DNA of 26,246 nt from contig JAZNGZ010000080.1 in assembly GCA_045576735.1 (NCBI GenBank), positions 1-26,246 of the forward strand. Reading direction: 5' to 3'. The position numbers were made by a program, and so were the translations under genes. Of this stretch, positions 23,529 through 26,246 are shown piece by piece. The stretch is from RGIG4079 sp045576735. Its GTDB lineage: Bacteria; Bacteroidota; Bacteroidia; Bacteroidales; Muribaculaceae. The notes beneath the pieces were generated by a model. It did not search any database. It saw nothing but the letters and a program-made list of their open reading frames with translations, and had not been told where the DNA came from. Position 1 is the stretch's first letter, and every line of letters starts with the position of its first letter.

Positions 23529-26042
23529 ATGAAAAAGCTAATACATCACCTTTTTATCGTAGGAGGCATAACTCTACTTGGGGTCCCTGCGCAAGCAGAA
23601 CAAATAAGCCAAAGTGATGCTACCGCTATCGCTAAGGACTTTTTGTCAAAAAACAACTCCTCAATTACAACACAATCAAACAATCGACTAACACTTGCAT
23701 ATACCGCAAAATCAGTATCAAATCCATACCAAAATTGTTTCTATGTATTCAATAAAGGTGTAAAAGATGGTTTTATTATCGTTGCGGCAGATGATTGTGT
23801 CCTTACAGAAGTGCTAGGATATTGCAACTACGGCGAATATGACAATAATAATCTACCTACTAATTTTAAATGGTGGCTTGATCAATATCAACGTGAAATT
23901 GATTATGCAATTAAAAATGGATTAAGCACCACTTCAACAATTAAACCATTTGCAACAAGTGTATCTCCTTTATTGGGAAATATTGCATGGAATCAAAGCG
24001 ATCCATATAACTTACTTTGCCCCACTCTCATAAATTCTAGTGGAGTGTCAGAACGCACAGTTACCGGATGTGTTGCTACCGCTACCGCTCAAGTAATGCG
24101 TTATTACAAATGGCCTGCGCAAGGCACTGGTTCAAACTCATATACATGGGAAAAAGGTGGAAAAACTTTAACAGTAGACTTCGAACAATCAACATATGAT
24201 TGGGACAACATGACAGAGACATATAATAGCAATAGTACTTCTGTAGAGAAAAATGCTGTTGCAAAATTGATGTATGACTGCGGTATTTCATGCAATATGG
24301 AGTACAATCTTTCTTCGGCAGGAGGGAGTGCCGCATCTGCTTACGACCAAGTAAAAGGTCTTTACAAGTATTTTAAATATGATGTAGGAATGGAACATCT
24401 CACTCGTGATTACTATAAATTAAACGATTGGAATAGTATAATTAAAAACGAGATAGACAATCGCCGACCAATTCTTTATCGTGGAACAGGAAGCGGAGGT
24501 GGACATGCATTTATCATCGATGGCTATAACAACTCAGGGTACTTCCACTTTAATTGGGGATGGGGTGGTTCTTCCGACGGATATTTTGTTACAACAGCCC
24601 TTAATCCCGGGGAACTCGGCATTGGTGGTGGTGCCGGAGGATATAATTATAATCAAGGTATGACTATTGGAGTACAACCAACCCAAACATCATCAACCGA
24701 AACCATAGAAATGACTAACGACGGACTTCAAATTAGTGGCAACGCCACTAATGGATACTATATAATAGCATCTAAGTTATCCAACCTAAACTGGGACACA
24801 GCAATATTTGATTTAGGTTTAATTGCCGAATCATCTACCGGAGTTACAAAGATAATAAATTATTCCCCTAAGAACCAGATTGGCGCCTTGTACTACTATA
24901 ACCCAATAAGCATCCCAGCCCAAATATTAAGTGATGAATTGTCAGATGGAACATACAAAGTATGTTTAGGAACAAAACTATCTAGCACTTCAACCTGGGA
25001 AGAAACACCTACTCTTATTGGCTCTACTAAATATGTATATGCAACAATCTCGGGAGGAGTTGTAACAAATGTCACTTATGATCAAGCTTCACTTCCTAAT
25101 TTAAGTGTCGTTGGCTACGTATTAAATGATAAAATATATGCAAATCGTGTGGCAACAATAAGTACTACTGTAAAAAATAATGGAGCCGAATATCTGGGAG
25201 ATATGGCAATTGTATTTGCCGATGTTAACGGCAATATACTGGCTAATAGCGGATTGTTAATGACCGACATTCTTGAAGGAGAAACCAAAGAATTACAATT
25301 TGAATATTCGATGATTTCACTTGCCAATGGTGTAAGTATCACCTCTGCAACACCATGCGTAATGTATCTATTTGGCAACGCAAGTAGCGAATCAATATTT
25401 AATATTGGCAAAATCGGCAATGCAACAATATACCCTAGTGGAAGCGGGTCGCCGGCATTAGCATTCACTAAGCAACCAAAAGTAAACTCTTCAACAGAGG
25501 ATAATGTTTCAATCACTCTCGGACTTATAAACAATGGTACTATATTCAAAGATGCAATCACATTCTATACATGGGATTATAATCTTGATTACACCTATTG
25601 TGGTGGCATTTCTCAATATGCCATGATTGAGAATAAGGAATCTAAAGACATCACATTCTCATTCCCCTACAATGGCATAGTAGGTCATACCTACTTGGTT
25701 AATATTTATGCGAACAATGCAATTATTAAAGGCAATACCGCATCAATCAACTACACTTGTTCTTTTGTACTTCAAGAAGGTGCTGAGACTGGAGTAGAAA
25801 ATATCAAGACAAATGTTGAAATGATGGTTGTTAACACTAATAATATGCTTGAAATCACCACTGAACATGCTATTTCACAAATCAACATATACAATACAGC
25901 CGGTGTAAATGTAGCGCATCAAGATTATAACGAAGATTCTAACATAGAAACAATTTCATTAGAATCACAACCCAAAGGGGTATATATAATCAAAGTTGAG
26001 ACAACCGACGGATTCAAAACATCTAAGATTATTCTTAAATAA
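23529..26042 (+). CDS. C10-family (streptopain-like) cysteine peptidase with T9SS sorting domain
   Basis: Secreted protease of 837 residues. In order: signal peptide (1-23, ending AQA); a Spi-type propeptide (about 24-135, with NGFYVF-like NCFYVFNKG and GFIIVAADD); and the papain-fold C10 domain (about 140-390) with nucleophile C181 in TGCVATATAQ, H326 in GGGHAFIIDGY and NWGWGG (342-347). Two Ig/CARDB-like beta modules follow (about 523-620 and 642-745, each with the KNNG/INNG turn). The tail is a type A T9SS sorting domain (about 765-837, ending SKIILK). It is thus likely exported by type IX secretion, activated by propeptide removal, and surface-bound. The ATG at 23529 gives a proper signal peptide; the upstream TTG lies in the promoter. 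Role: peptide nutrition or host-protein degradation. Confidence 0.92.
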   Translation: MKKLIHHLFIVGGITLLGVPAQAEQISQSDATAIAKDFLSKNNSSITTQSNNRLTLAYTAKSVSNPYQNCFYVFNKGVKDGFIIVAADDCVLTEVLGYCNYGEYDNNNLPTNFKWWLDQYQREIDYAIKNGLSTTSTIKPFATSVSPLLGNIAWNQSDPYNLLCPTLINSSGVSERTVTGCVATATAQVMRYYKWPAQGTGSNSYTWEKGGKTLTVDFEQSTYDWDNMTETYNSNSTSVEKNAVAKLMYDCGISCNMEYNLSSAGGSAASAYDQVKGLYKYFKYDVGMEHLTRDYYKLNDWNSIIKNEIDNRRPILYRGTGSGGGHAFIIDGYNNSGYFHFNWGWGGSSDGYFVTTALNPGELGIGGGAGGYNYNQGMTIGVQPTQTSSTETIEMTNDGLQISGNATNGYYIIASKLSNLNWDTAIFDLGLIAESSTGVTKIINYSPKNQIGALYYYNPISIPAQILSDELSDGTYKVCLGTKLSSTSTWEETPTLIGSTKYVYATISGGVVTNVTYDQASLPNLSVVGYVLNDKIYANRVATISTTVKNNGAEYLGDMAIVFADVNGNILANSGLLMTDILEGETKELQFEYSMISLANGVSITSATPCVMYLFGNASSESIFNIGKIGNATIYPSGSGSPALAFTKQPKVNSSTEDNVSITLGLINNGTIFKDAITFYTWDYNLDYTYCGGISQYAMIENKESKDITFSFPYNGIVGHTYLVNIYANNAIIKGNTASINYTCSFVLQEGAETGVENIKTNVEMMVVNTNNMLEITTEHAISQINIYNTAGVNVAHQDYNEDSNIETISLESQPKGVYIIKVETTDGFKTSKIILK

Positions 26043-26064
26043 ATATTTTAGGCACTAATTATAT

Positions 26065-26098
26065 AGGGAACTGCAATATAGTGGTTCCCTTTTCTTTT
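26065..26098 (+). terminator. Rho-independent terminator of the C10 peptidase gene
   Basis: AGGGAAC (26065-26071) and GTTCCCT (26084-26090) form a 7-bp stem with a 12-base loop, followed by TTTCTTTT. It begins 23 bases past the stop. Confidence 0.85.
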
Positions 26099-26132
26099 AC
26101 CCAGTCATTGAAGATTCCAAACCGAAGTGCGA

Positions 26133-26199
26133 CACCAGCGGTGAAAATAATATGAAAAACACCGCGGGTTTGCCCAGCGGTTGGGGCGCGTAGCCCCAA
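26133..26199. repeat. GC-rich cluster of hairpins at the right edge
   Basis: In an AT-rich setting there is a compact GC-rich patch with three possible stems. These are GCGGTG (26138-26143) with CACCGC (26160-26165); ACCGCGGG (26161-26168) with CCC-a-GCGGT (26173-26181); and TTGGGGC (26181-26187) with GCCCCAA (26193-26199). The first two share bases and exclude each other. No reading frame was seen. It could be an extragenic repeat, a leader of a gene past the edge, or part of a mobile element; the window ends too soon to tell. Confidence 0.5.
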
Positions 26200-26246
26200 A
26201 GAGCGAATCTCAGAAAAAAAGGTTTAATTAGCAAAATAAAAAAAGG

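Overview
The window reads as a chromosomal segment of an AT-rich member of the order Bacteroidales, probably a gut commensal and possibly Muribaculaceae-like, though the family is a guess. The evidence is: several starts preceded by the Bacteroidetes -7 element TAnnTTTG, two of them with a TTTG -33 box exactly 20 bases upstream; two secreted proteins ending in type IX secretion (T9SS) sorting domains; a C10 (streptopain-type) peptidase; a DUF4924 protein; and tRNA genes without an encoded CCA. No phage, insertion sequence, CRISPR array or integrase was seen. Most of the window is ordinary core genome.

Layout. Bases 1-5540 are translation genes on the minus strand: glnS alone with its own terminator, then tRNA-Gln(CTG), thrS, infC, rpmI and rplT in the classical order, ending in a strong terminator. 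Bases 5543-16663 are on the plus strand. A DUF4924 gene with a near-perfect promoter comes first. Then follow seven closely spaced genes: rfbD, prfC, two paralogous SGNH hydrolases, an MBOAT O-acyltransferase, rmuC and a secreted T9SS-sorted protein. Bases 16721-20355 are also plus: tRNA-Ser(GGA), a Fur-family regulator, purA, a DUF1015 protein and a small lipoprotein, plausibly one transcript. Terminators then separate this convergently from gdhA (minus). Further right on the minus strand, a C45/Ntn-hydrolase-like exported protein overlaps a DUF486 membrane protein by four bases. Divergent from that pair is a large C10-family cysteine peptidase with a T9SS tail, followed by its terminator and a short GC-rich hairpin cluster at the right edge.

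How the genes may work together. The most system-like part is 8906-13601. A membrane-anchored SGNH protein, a periplasmic SGNH paralogue and an MBOAT transmembrane acyltransferase have the composition of envelope glycan O-acetylation machines (compare AlgI/AlgJ/AlgX, PatA/PatB, DltB/DltD). They are joined to the rhamnose gene rfbD through prfC, with gaps of 2-20 bases. The substrate is unknown. The second SGNH protein has GGS where the first has GDS, which suggests the two have different jobs. The rest are housekeeping genes whose regulatory details are the points of interest: a hairpin before rplT, a promoter nested in a terminator at gdhA, and a tRNA-fur transcript.
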